Positions 22,223 to 32,038 of a DNA stretch of 64,000 nt are shown here, piece after piece (positions within the stretch are counted from its first letter, which is position 1; every line of letters begins with the position of its first letter). A program made the translations under genes and the position numbers. A model generated the notes under the pieces. The model worked only from the letters and a program-made list of their open reading frames with translations, was not told where the DNA came from and did not search any database. This DNA is from Oscheius dolichura. Taxonomy: Eukaryota; Nematoda; Chromadorea; Rhabditida; Rhabditidae. The stretch covers positions 3,906,001-3,970,000 of the forward strand of contig OW051496.1 in assembly GCA_932521035.1 (NCBI GenBank), read 5' to 3'.

Positions 22223-23949
22223 ACTTCTTTCTTCTTGTTCTCCGTCCACGCGTCGGCTTCTTTTTCGGCTTGGGTTTTCCCTTCTTCCCTCCTGCTTTCT
22301 TCTCTTTACTCTTTCCCTGCTTCTTTCCCTTTCCTCCCTTATCCTTGCTTGTCGTCTTTTTGCCCTTTCCCTCGTTCGATTTCTTTCCCTTCTGCTCTTT
22401 TCCTTTTCCTTTTTGTTCCTTCTTATCCTTCTGTCCCCTTGGCTGCACTGCTCCTCCTCCCTCTCCTCCGCCGGCGCTGTCACTGGCCTCTCCTCCTATC
22501 CGGGTCCCACTGCCGCTGTCATCTCCCCCAAAGTCCGGCATCGAGGGTACTCTTATCTTCGTAGCCGCTCCTTTCAGCATCCCTTCGCTGGTGTCCTCCT
22601 CCGGGGTGGCTCTCTTCTTCGACTGTTGCCTGTTCATCTCATCCGAGCCGGTCTGTCCCCCGCTCGGCTTATCCGACCCCGAGAAGTGGCTGTCCTCTGC
22701 CGGGGGTGCTTCTCTCCCCGTCACTTCTCCGTCCTCTGCTGCCTCCTCTCCTCCAGCTGCCGATCCCTCTCCGTCGTCGTCTCCACCCTCTTCCAGTTCC
22801 GCCTCCTCCTCCCGTTGTCGTCTCTTCACCCTTCTTCTTCTGATACAGAAAAAGATTCCAAATCCCCCGCCGAAGAGGACAAAAAGACCACCACATGTCG
22901 CGATGATAATGGTCTTCGTGGAGGAGCCGTCTTCGGGGGTTCCTGTCCCTTGACCAGCCGACGGGATCGTCGACGGGGCCGTAGTATATTTATTACCGAA
23001 TTCGTCGTCTGGACCCCTAAAACAATAGCTACAGTACCCGAAAAGGGAAAAGAAACGGACCAAGTAATACTGTCAATCGAGCTATTGTCGGTGTTGTTGC
23101 GAACCAGTTCGACCGGTGGCCTCGGCTTGGCTTGGAGAGCCCGTTCCACGGGTTTTTGAAGACAGCTGACGGCTTCTTTCGTGGCCCGGGGGCATTTCGC
23201 CTCGAATTGTTGGTCCGTCTCGTCCGGCTCCTTTCTCGCGTAACAGTTGGATAGCAGTAGCTTCTGAACCGGGGATTACTGTAGCCAAAAAAAAGAGTAC
23301 GAACCATGAATTTCTCGCTATCATTGCCATCGTTACAGTAATCCGTATAGCAGTAGCAGGTGACGTTGTCCTTCTGGCCGGCTCCTCCGGGCAGCCAGTG
23401 GCAATGGGCCGGGATCAGGGAGTCCTCCGTGTCGAGAGGCGGCCCAGTGGGTCGCCGGCTGACGGATCCGTTGGCCTCCGCCTGCTGCCGCTCCTCCGCG
23501 TCGTCGTCCAGCTCGATCTCGTAGCCGGAACTGATGGCGGCCGGCTTGAAGTCGGGCGGGTCGGTGGCTTTGTTCCACCGGTCCATGATCTCGTCGTCCC
23601 TCGCCGGCCGGACCTCTCCCAGGATCGTCGCCTGCTGACAGATTCGACGATTCCCTCGCTTCCCGTTCTCCAGGACGACGTTGTGCTCGTGCCGGACATT
23701 GTAGCGCAGCTGTGCCACGCAGATCTTCGACTCCACCACCGTCTGAATCGATTAGTTTCCCTTTTCATTGAATTAGAATAACCAAAGGATTGTTGGTCTT
23801 CTTTGAACTCTCCAAGAAGACACCTTGGTAACATTTTCGCAGTTCATCCTTCGGCTTGATGGCGCCGACGGCCGGGAGGAGTAGCACCACGAGGAGAAAT
23901 ACTGGAAGAGGGGTTACGGTATATGAAAAGAAGACGACTAACAATTCAT
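22221..23949 (-). CDS. type I membrane protein with Cys-rich ectodomain and long Lys/Gly-rich cytoplasmic tail
   Basis: Five exons join in frame. Exon 1 is only ATGAATT. Exon 2 completes a signal peptide (MNLFLLVVLLLPAVGA) followed by KCYQG. The ectodomain has paired-Cys features (ICVAQL, ICQQAT, HCHWLPGG, VTCYCYTDYCNDGN) resembling nematode ET/Ly6-like modules with a CYC..D.CN end, then a partial second Cys group (NCYARKE, KCPRATKEAVSC) and N-glycosylation sites. A membrane helix is at about 22844-22913 (LFVLFGGGFGIFFCI), followed by RRRRVKRR and an acidic segment. A ~110-residue tail is almost entirely Lys, Gly, Gln, Ser and Thr. No catalytic domain is seen, so a surface receptor or adhesion role is only inferred. 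The Cys module assignment is tentative; the membrane topology is well supported. Confidence 0.72.
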
Positions 23950-24150
23950 AAGAGCAGCAACAACCGGCTTCTATGAAAAGTGACGAAACACTGGGAAATA
24001 AGGACAGTGGAAGTTGATCCCCTTTCCTGTCAATTGGATTTCATAAGCCCGGGGGAATTTTGTACTCTGCGGCTTCAGAATACCGTCAAAAGAGCGGCAT
24101 GCTTTGAAAACCGTTTAGTACATTAGTACAAAAAATGTAACGGGAGTGAT

Positions 24151-24492
24151 TTATAGTTTATTCAATTGTGCGTTCAATACAGCAAAGCCGGCAGCTCTCT
24201 TCCCGCGTGGCAAGGAGCTACGGACATCGTCAATGGACATTCCACACCTGGAAGGAGGTCTGACCCTCTCAAATTAATCCCCACCATCCACAGGCCAGTT
24301 GGCAACGGTTAAACATCGTCTGGACATAAGCCAGGGAGAAGCACAGCCCCATTTTACAGGAAGAGGCGCAGTCGAAGGCCGTATTGTTACATCTAGGGAA
24401 TCTCCTCATTTATCCGATAAACGTGCCCCTTACGATGACTGGGTTTGAGCAAAAACAGTGCCGAGGCAGACGAACAGAAAGAAGTAGAACAT
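24151..24492 (-). CDS. small secreted Cys-rich peptide with ShKT-like pattern
   Basis: Exons missed by simple ORF calling. Exon 1 (ATG at 24490-24492) gives a signal peptide, MFYFFLFVCLGTVFAQ. A 41-nt intron (GTAAGG...CCCTAG) leads to exon 2. Seven Cys follow if a second, 37-nt intron (GTGGGG...TTCCAG) is removed: C-x6-C-x3-C-x4-C-x12-C-x3-C-x2-C. The final C-x3-C-x2-C is the hallmark end of the ShKT fold, common in nematode secreted proteins. After it comes a basic linker containing RGKRAAG and the stop TAA at 24151-24153; an AATAAA overlaps the last codons. If the second intron is not used, the protein ends earlier at GWWGLI with six Cys. ShKT domains occur both in toxins and in ordinary extracellular proteins, so no activity is assigned. 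Confidence 0.6.
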
Positions 24493-24660
24493 GATGGGGA
24501 TTGACAATGCTTGAAATTAAAGTTTTTATAGCCGATCTCCCGAATTGCCTATTTGTACAGCTTACGGCAGGTTACAATGTTTATACAGGTTTCATTCGCT
24601 AAAACGGGAAGGGTGAGGTTCCGGAAGTAAGCATCACAGGGGAACTATCCCTTCTTTTCT

Positions 24661-25049
24661 TTATCGTTGATCTTTGACAGGAGCTGTTTCGAGACCAAGG
24701 GCCCTTCTCCTGTCCATATTTCCATAAGACTGATTTCCAGGAAGAGGCTCCTCGTGGGAACCAGCTATATCTACTCCACCTGAAACATTGTTTGACCCTC
24801 CTCCCTCCCACCTGCCATCATCAAATTCTCGGCATATTTTCATTTCGAAACGACACCCCCAGCAACAACACAATAAATGATCTGGTCATCGGCTGTTTGC
24901 CGTGGCAGGATCTCGAGGGGGCGGCCAGCTTTACACTCGAGTTCCGCCACCAACCGACATGGACAGCTACACCGAGGCAAGCCTATCTTATTGATTTTTA
25001 TACTCTTTTCGGGTACAATACCTGTACTACTTTCCCAAAATGTTGCCAT
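24661..25049 (-). CDS. possible gene fragment, Cys-containing, unrecognised
   Basis: A minus-strand frame reads LPRCSCPCRLVAELECKAGR and DDQIIYCVVAGG, then a possible 90-nt intron (GTGTCG...TTTCAG) joins in frame to VDIAGSHEEPLPGNQSYG and a stop at 24661-24663. The open frame starts at an ATG at 25049, but the first ~20 residues look unlike a real N-terminus, so an upstream exon may be missing. Only the join and the composition support it. It would be divergent from the zinc-finger gene beginning at 25131. Confidence 0.28.
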
Positions 25050-25130
25050 ATTATCAAGGCTCTTCGAAACAGTAGGAAATAAGGGAATTTTCAGTCAAAA
25101 AAAGCGAGAGATGAGGACTTTGAAGAGCTC

Positions 25131-28100
25131 ATGGCAGCTTGTAACACAGCTAAAACAGCCAGTAAAAATGGAAAGGTTCGAGATTTTCTGGATATTTGAG
25201 AATTTTCGAATTTAAGTCACCGGAATCAAGTCGGGCAGAGGAGGAAACGGCAGAAGAACCGGCGCTGAGCAAATTGGCTATCAATGTGAGTTGTTTCAAA
25301 GAAATTATCGAATTTGAGGAATCGATCCGATATAAAAGACTGCCCTCGAACATGAGCTGAACTCTTCTTTTCAGGACCCTCCCCCACGGCCGATTACTCC
25401 CAAAATAACAGTGGAACAGACGAGTGAAACGAGGGATAAGGACAATTTGGTAAGTTGACCGGGAAAACATTGGCAGTCCAATCGATGCTAGACTGGAAAA
25501 AACTATCTCGGTTCTGATATATGCAGATCAACAGACACATTTTCAATGATAAAAGTTTGCCGGAAAGACTGCCTTGTTGTGTTATTGTAGTCAGCGTAAA
25601 ACTTTACAAAATGCCATAAAAGCAAGCAAATATTTCGATCAGGGTTACAAATAAACGAAACAGCTTAGCATCTCAAACGTTACTATAATGAAAACGAAAA
25701 TGACCCTCATTTCAAAGGTTATACGGGAAAGTGATGGCTTTTTTTGGAAATTACGGTTACGAACCGCCGCATTTAGAACAAATTTGTAACGCTACACGTC
25801 CTAAATTTCGTTCAAGCTTAGTTCCGTACAATCAAAAAGAAGTCATTAGATTTCCTATTATGCCCTGAGCAAAACAAAAAAGCTACACATAATTCCTTAT
25901 TTCAATTCCATTATGAAATGTCTCAAGCATTGTCAATCCGAGACGCTCGCATAAATTAGTCTGCGTTTCAATAAAAATACTGTACTTTTTAGCCGGTGGT
26001 AGAGATCAATTGTATTGTCCAACTCGTGGGAAAAGAACAGAACGCAACGTGCTAGTATTATCTCAATCAAAAGGGGAAGCCTTTTCTCTGTGGGAGAGAC
26101 TTTTTGAACCCAGAGCATTACATTTCAAATTTTTTGTTTCAAGTTCTCCTAAAATAGGAAAGCGACACAGCTCTTGGTTCAACACATCCCCCTCATCCAG
26201 AAAAAGGTTTCCCCCAGTTTTCCATTGACAAAATCAACTCCATTATGTTGTCACTTTCAACGGATTTCACTCTCTCTCTCTGGGTCAAATTGTCTATTTT
26301 TCTACTGATAAATCTGTTTTTCCCACGATGTTGTTCAATACAAAAGGAAATGTTTCACCCTTACTATGTATAGGCAACAGTTATTTGCCGGCACTACATC
26401 CATTTCACGAACTTTTATCCAAGTTAGACAATATTTATAAAACTGGTTCAGTTATATCCGGATCAAAACACAAAATAGTAAAATACGTGTTCAGTCCGTC
26501 TTCTTCTGGCAACTGTAGCCTGACACATTCTTATTCCGCTCAAAAAAATTGAAAGTCGACTATTATTCTCACACAAAACTGACTAGAATATTGGGAATAA
26601 TGCGCTGAGAAGTTATAAATTTGGTAAAATATTATTAAAAAATAGCCACAATAGTGAAAAGAAATTGATGAAATTCCTGTTTGATGAGATCTTTTTATGT
26701 TCTGCTGCCCCCTTATCATAAGCTCGTTTTCGAATTTCTAATCCAATGATTTGAATGCTATCTTCTCCTTACAAACTTTTCTAAACCTTTTCCAAATTCC
26801 TCCTCGCCTCCTGTCTTCCTTGTTGTTTTTTTGTATAGCCGGGGCAACTTCTCGTTCGAGTGCACTTGTTTTAAACTGCGTCATTTGCGGTTTGGAAACA
26901 TCTGTCTGGCGGGGAAGGGAGAGCTGTACTTTTCTGACTAATGACACCGAACACGATACTTCCCCCTCTTCTTCAAGAGTAATTGGAAACCCTTTTTTTC
27001 CAGAGAAATTCCTCCGAGTCGGAGCCGATTACGGTAGTCGAGAAGGATGACAACGGATTCGTCTACTTCAAGTGCCGATTCTGTGGATACACCTTCAATT
27101 ATATGAACACTTTGAGGGCTCATGAGAGGATCCACGACGTGGCTCAGGTCGGGTTACGGTAGAAACAGAGACAAGGGGTACCGTTTTAGCCATACGTGTG
27201 TGGAAAGTGTGGAGAATCCTTCGAGTTTGCCTGTCAGCTGGAATATCACACACAACAACACGGCGGTCAGTTGGGAAATTGGGACGAGTCAATGTTTCGG
27301 GGAGGGAATATATTGTAGATTCCTTTGAATGATTGCTGATGGTCTTTTAGAGATGGAGAATTTCAGACACGAAAGGCTACAAGTGCGAGTGTGGAAGGAC
27401 CTTCTACTCGTACACGGAGATGCTCTACCACAAACACCCGGAAGACATGGACAAGGAGAAGACGGAAAAGGTCTGTTCTATCGAATTTGTAGAGAAGATG
27501 ACAATGACAGTGAATTGTAAGCATCTACCGGGAAAGATTATATGACTTCATTGAAACATGGAAAAATGAGACGCGATGATAGTTAGAGTCAGTTTTCTGC
27601 GGATAACCTACAGAAATTGGACATTCACGCATCCTTTGAGCAGAATTAGAGGCGTCTACAGTAATCTTGACTCCGAAAATAGAAAAAAATAAAGGTTTAC
27701 GAGAGAAAGTCCCAAATTCTCATTTGAATTGAAAATTGACAACGACACTCTTTTCCCAACGTGGAACAACAATGTCTTACGAGCAATTGATATGCGAATA
27801 GTTCTGGGAAACTGCTACTGATAAGTGTTCCTTGAAAGAGATTATATCACTTTGCTGAAATCTAGGAAAAATCAGAGAAGGCAATAGTTTTATCCCGTTT
27901 TCGAGGAATAATCTATGGTGGCTACAGGATTCTGTGTACTTCTGTTGTGTGGAATTGATAGTTTTTACAGTATCCTAATACCGGGAAGAGATAAATTGAC
28001 AGTACTGTGTCTGAAAATTGACACCACTTCTATTTTGCTCAATCACAACTTTATAAAAACCATGTTTTGCGACCAATTCATAATGGGAAGAAATTCTGTT

Positions 28101-29041
28101 TTCTGATCAAATGAGCTACAAGACTTTCGATTGTTAGCCAAAAATAGCCAAATTTAGCGGTTGAGATTCTCCTTGTGAATGAGTAACGTTTCCTTCCTTG
28201 GTTATAAGTTATAACTTATAAGAGTATCTATGGCCCTTTTCATTTATCTGTTTCCTGTTTCCCAAAAAGAAGATAATTTAGCTGTACGGAGCACCGATGC
28301 TAGCCACCACATCCAGCACGAATCCCCTCTCTCTGGCAGACCTCCCTATCCCCGAATTTGCTGAAAAGGGATTCGAACCCAAGCACCCGATGAAGGTAGG
28401 GCTCCTTCCCCCTCCCCTACAGTAATTTCCCCCTTTCCAGGTCTACAACGATGTCCGATCAAAGCCGTACATCTGTGAATATTGCAGTAAGAGCTACTCG
28501 GACAGCCGCGGCCTGGCCTATCACATGTACAGCCACAGAGGTAGGAGTAGCCAAGACTAGAATAGAGGGATGGATTTTAGGGGAGAAGATCTTCAACCCC
28601 CGTGCGTCGCGGTATCTGATGGGCAGGGAGGGCATCGGATACACTGACAGGTGAGATTAGCCGACTCGAATATTCTGGGTTTTGCGGCGGATAGATAAGA
28701 AATTGCTGACGTATCAATACGATTCTTCGTGGCCCGCATTTTCTAGACCAAATATTCATTTTGTTCGTTTTTTGATGTAAAAGACCTTTTTTTAGCCATT
28801 TATTCACCATAGGAAACGAGGAAAAAATAATGAAAAAGTAAAGTGGACGATGTGATTCAATCTTTCGTTCTTTCCCCTCATATCCTAACGAAGAAAATTG
28901 ATTTCGTAAAAATATATGTTCCGGGTGAAACTTATTACGGTTGCCTTGCTGTGTAGTTCCACTGATCACAACTCTATTCTTTTCAGATCCTCGTACTACA
29001 TGTTCCCGCGTACTAGCGGCTACACCTCTCCCCTCTACTGA
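25131..29041 (+). CDS. C2H2 zinc-finger protein, four fingers
   Basis: Exons chain in frame: a Ser/Glu/Pro-rich N-terminus (MAACNTAKTASKNGKSPESS), a 1.55-kb intron (25450-27002), then fingers. Finger 1 is CRFCGYTF...HERIH, finger 2 CGKCGESF...HTQQH, finger 3 CECGRTF...HKH (one residue between the Cys instead of two to four), and finger 4 CEYCSKSY...HMYSH. After finger 3, about 0.8 kb of intron precedes LYGAPMLATTSST; finger 4 follows. The gene ends with SHRGEKIFNPRASRYLMG and a last exon SSYYMFPRTSGYTSPLY, stop at 29039-29041. The ATG is 37 nt after a TTTTCAG acceptor. Probably a sequence-specific nuclear DNA-binding protein; no orthologue could be named. The final exons were found only by splice-frame continuity, and an extra 5' exon is possible. 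Confidence 0.78.
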
Positions 29042-29196
29042 CCCGTCATACTCCCTCTGGCCTTTCCGTCTCTGCTCTTTCCTGTCCCTAGCCACAATTA
29101 GCCCGTCATCTACAGGTCTCTCTAGTATTATTTCACTCTTATGTCACATAATAAACCATATTATTCATTTTAAAGTTTACAGAAAACATAGGAGAA

Positions 29197-30714
29197 TTAC
29201 AGCTTCGAAGGAAGGGAAATCTTCTTGTCAATGAACTTTTGGGCACCTGAAATTATACGATATTTCAATGGGGAGATATTATAAAGGTAATTTGAAACCT
29301 AACAGCTTCTCTAGTGTTTCCTTATCTTCCCCCTTCCGGCCTATTTCCGTCCTGTTCCCCTCTCCCAACCTACCGGCAATGGCCTGTGGAATGACGGAGA
29401 AGCTCTCCAATTCCTTGAGCATGGCCGTGTCGAAGTCGTTGTCCATCGCGTGGTACATGGATTCCCGATCCGCTAGCATACAGGCGTAGGGATGGGAGAT
29501 GATCTCCTTGGCCAGTTTGGTGGCATAAGCAACGGCCTGGCCGTCCTCCACGACCCGGTTGACTAATCCCCATCCCAGGGCCTCTTCGGCAGAGACAGCC
29601 CGTCCCGTCAGAACCATATCCAGAGCTCTGGAAAGAATGACTTTTTTGAGGTTTTGAGGAATCTTCATAAATACTGCTAGACTACATAGGTAATGAACAT
29701 TTTTTTACTGTTTCCAAGTTGGTTGGCAATTCTGGTACCTACCTTCCAGCTCCGACTATTCTTGTCAGGCGGACGGTTCCTCCATCAATCAGTGGGACGC
29801 CTACACGGCGACAGAATACACCAAAAGTGGAAGACTTGCCGGCTACTCGTAGATCAGCTGGAAAATTGGAAGGTAAAAACTACACAAAAACATCTCCGAC
29901 GCCATAATTCGGTATTTTTAATAGCATATTTGAAACAAATTTGACATAACTACCGACCACGAAAACCAGTATGAAAACTTTGAGATGGTTAAAGCCGACC
30001 CTGAACAAGTTGATTCATATTCACAATATTTCAAAGTCGGATAGAACATTGAAGAACAGTGGATGGCTACAGAAGGATAGTTGCAAATGGAAGCTGCCCG
30101 TATCAAAAAATTCGGAATATCGAATGTTTTCACCTATTCCTTATAAGGAAATGAGTCAAAAGAAGAATTACTCACTGGTTCATGACAATTTTTTACGTAC
30201 CTAAAAGTGAAAGTTCCAAGCCTCCAGCGACGGCGTAGCCTTCAACAGCCGCGATCAGCGGTTTCTTCAGTTTCATAGCCGTCGGACCCTGAAGAATCCC
30301 AATTATTTTGGATTAATATGAATGGAACCAACCATATACCGATATTTCGGTAGAAAGCCGTCTTCCACATTGACATTTCCCTTCGAAACTTCGGATAGAT
30401 CGTAGCCGGCACAGAATACCCCGCCTGAAATGTTTTATGTTTTGTTTATAGCATCGCTGTTGTGTTTGCATTGATGTAATTAGTAATTAGGTTTGCCTTC
30501 TACCTTCTCCATAAAGGACAGCAATTTTTGCATTTTCATCGTTTTCAAACTTCTCAAAGGCGGAAATCAGCTGGTGGGCCGTCTCGTGGTTGATACAATT
30601 CTTCTTGGCCGCTCTATTTATTCCAATCAGCTGAACACCATCTTGAAGTGTCGTTTTTACTGAAATTTGAAGGTTTTCAAAGGAAAATAACAAGCGGTTA
30701 CCTAGAGTAGCCAT
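29197..30714 (-). CDS. peroxisomal enoyl-CoA hydratase/isomerase (crotonase family)
   Basis: Exons join to a crotonase-fold protein of roughly 265 residues: LQDGVQLIGINRAAKKNCIN; GVFCAGYDLSEV, the FxAGxDL oxyanion loop; KPLIAAVEGYAVAGGLEL, the second oxyanion-hole segment; then STFGVFCRRVGVPLIDGGTV, LTRIVGAGRALDMVLTGR, EALGWGLVNRVV and AIAGAQKFIDKKIS. The protein ends LPSKL and stop, a canonical type-1 peroxisomal targeting signal, so it is placed in peroxisomes, probably in beta-oxidation. The start used is the ATG at 30712-30714, shortly after an ATGTTCTTTAG acceptor; an in-frame ATG at 30742-30744 would add MFFRPIQTRA, which is less likely. The family is broad, so the exact acyl substrate is not assigned. 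Confidence 0.88.
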
Positions 30715-30744
30715 GGCGCGTGTTTGGATGGGTCTAAAGAACAT

Positions 30745-32038
30745 TGACAGGGGTGATAAAAGCACAAGGGGACAGGGGTAGAGGGGTGGTCGATTAAAGC
30801 GTTCGAAAGGTGTTTTTCTACTGGGAAATTCAGCGTTTTAGGGGTAAGAACAGCCGAAGAAGCGTTATTTTCATCGCTTTCGTTTCAGACGCTTCTTCAA
30901 GAAATCAGAAAAAATAATGATGCTAATATGCGACTTACTGCCTTCCGTTCTCTGAATATAGTTCTATCGAAACAAAAGACAAAACGGTCAAATACACCGC
31001 TTCTTTCTTATGAACAGTTTCTGAAAAAATATTGTTCCAACTAGCCGTTATATTTCAACTCGTCACGAATTCCTCTCTCGCCGTAGCATGTGACTTTTCA
31101 ATTTTGTTGTTCTCGACTAGCTTTTGGGTAATATCCACAGTTCTCTTCACTGGAAAGAATATTCGAGCTGCAACATCTTTTCCCCCAATTATTCAGGAAA
31201 TTGGGGGAAGACTAGACTCTTGTAAACTGGACACCTGTGACTCAAACAGCAGTGGGCATCTTCTACTCTGTAAATAAACTTTGGAAAGGCAGCCAATAAT
31301 GCAAAATGACGTAGCTTTCTTATAAACATTTATTGAAATGAATAAGTTCCAATAAATTCCAATTTCTTCTTTTTTTCAGGTTTCGTTGTAGTGGTGTGTC
31401 TAATTTATCTTCTAGTCTTTTTGGTTTGTCTATCTCGAAATTTGATGTCGTTTTTCTACTCGAGGTAGTGAACAAATGATCCGCTATACACGGACGCCGC
31501 AAAGTCCGCGGACTTTCAGTCGTCCCTTGATGAGAAAAGAGGGATGACGGTTTTTGAACGTTTTGATGTTCCGAATTGGGTTTTTTATAGGAAGGTTCAT
31601 TCAATTTTTCTTCGTATTTTCTTCTTTCCATGCCTACTCTTGAAGAAGTTCTGGAGAATATGAACGAGTTTAGTGGTCACAACTAGAAAGTTTTGCTTTG
31701 AGGTGCCCCCCTCGGGACAGTCAATATTCTTGTACATCTTACATCAATGATTCTAACCCGTCTTTAGAGTACAAAAAGATTGATATCAAATAAAACTGGG
31801 TAAAAAAAACTGGGTAAAACTGGGTGTGCGGGCTTGTAAAGTGCCCTCTCGCCTTCGGTCACCTTTCAACTTTCGCTACTTTCTCGACATGAGAAAAAGC
31901 GATTTTTTCATATTTCACTGTTTTCATTATATTTACCTTTTTTTTTCTTTTTCTAGTGAATTTCTCACCGCAGTGAAAGCTTCTGTTTTGCTTTTAGAGA
32001 TTTGTTTCACCCTCCTTGACCATTAGAACCGCCTCTCT
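30745..32038. other. intergenic, with one low-confidence ORF
   Basis: No supported gene. A 103-codon minus-strand frame (31320-31631, starting MERRKYEEKLNEPSYKKPN) is charged and protein-like but has no visible exon partners and overlaps a dispersed repeat at 31481-31522. Pyrimidine-rich DNA around 31930-31990 precedes the kinase gene. Confidence 0.4.
31481..31522. repeat. dispersed repeat, copy 1 (TCCGCGGACTTTCAGTCG)
   Basis: Carries CCGCTATACACGGACGCCGC followed by GTCCGCGGACTTTCAGTCG. The 17-18-bp core recurs at 34468-34484 and 35658-35675. The core contains the 10-bp palindrome GTCCGCGGAC. Confidence 0.7.

Noticed and set aside
22191..23159. 322-codon plus-strand open frame
   Set aside because: Antisense shadow of the Lys/Gly-rich tail and ectodomain of the minus-strand membrane gene; its Ser/Leu/Phe/Pro composition reflects the pyrimidine tract.
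28371..28392. GATTCGAACC resembling a tRNA T-loop on the minus strand
   Set aside because: It lies in an in-frame zinc-finger exon (KGFEPKHP) and has no cloverleaf around it.
31626..31686. Short plus-strand ORF starting MPTLEEVLENMNEF
   Set aside because: Only 18 codons, no splice partners; protein-like by appearance only.
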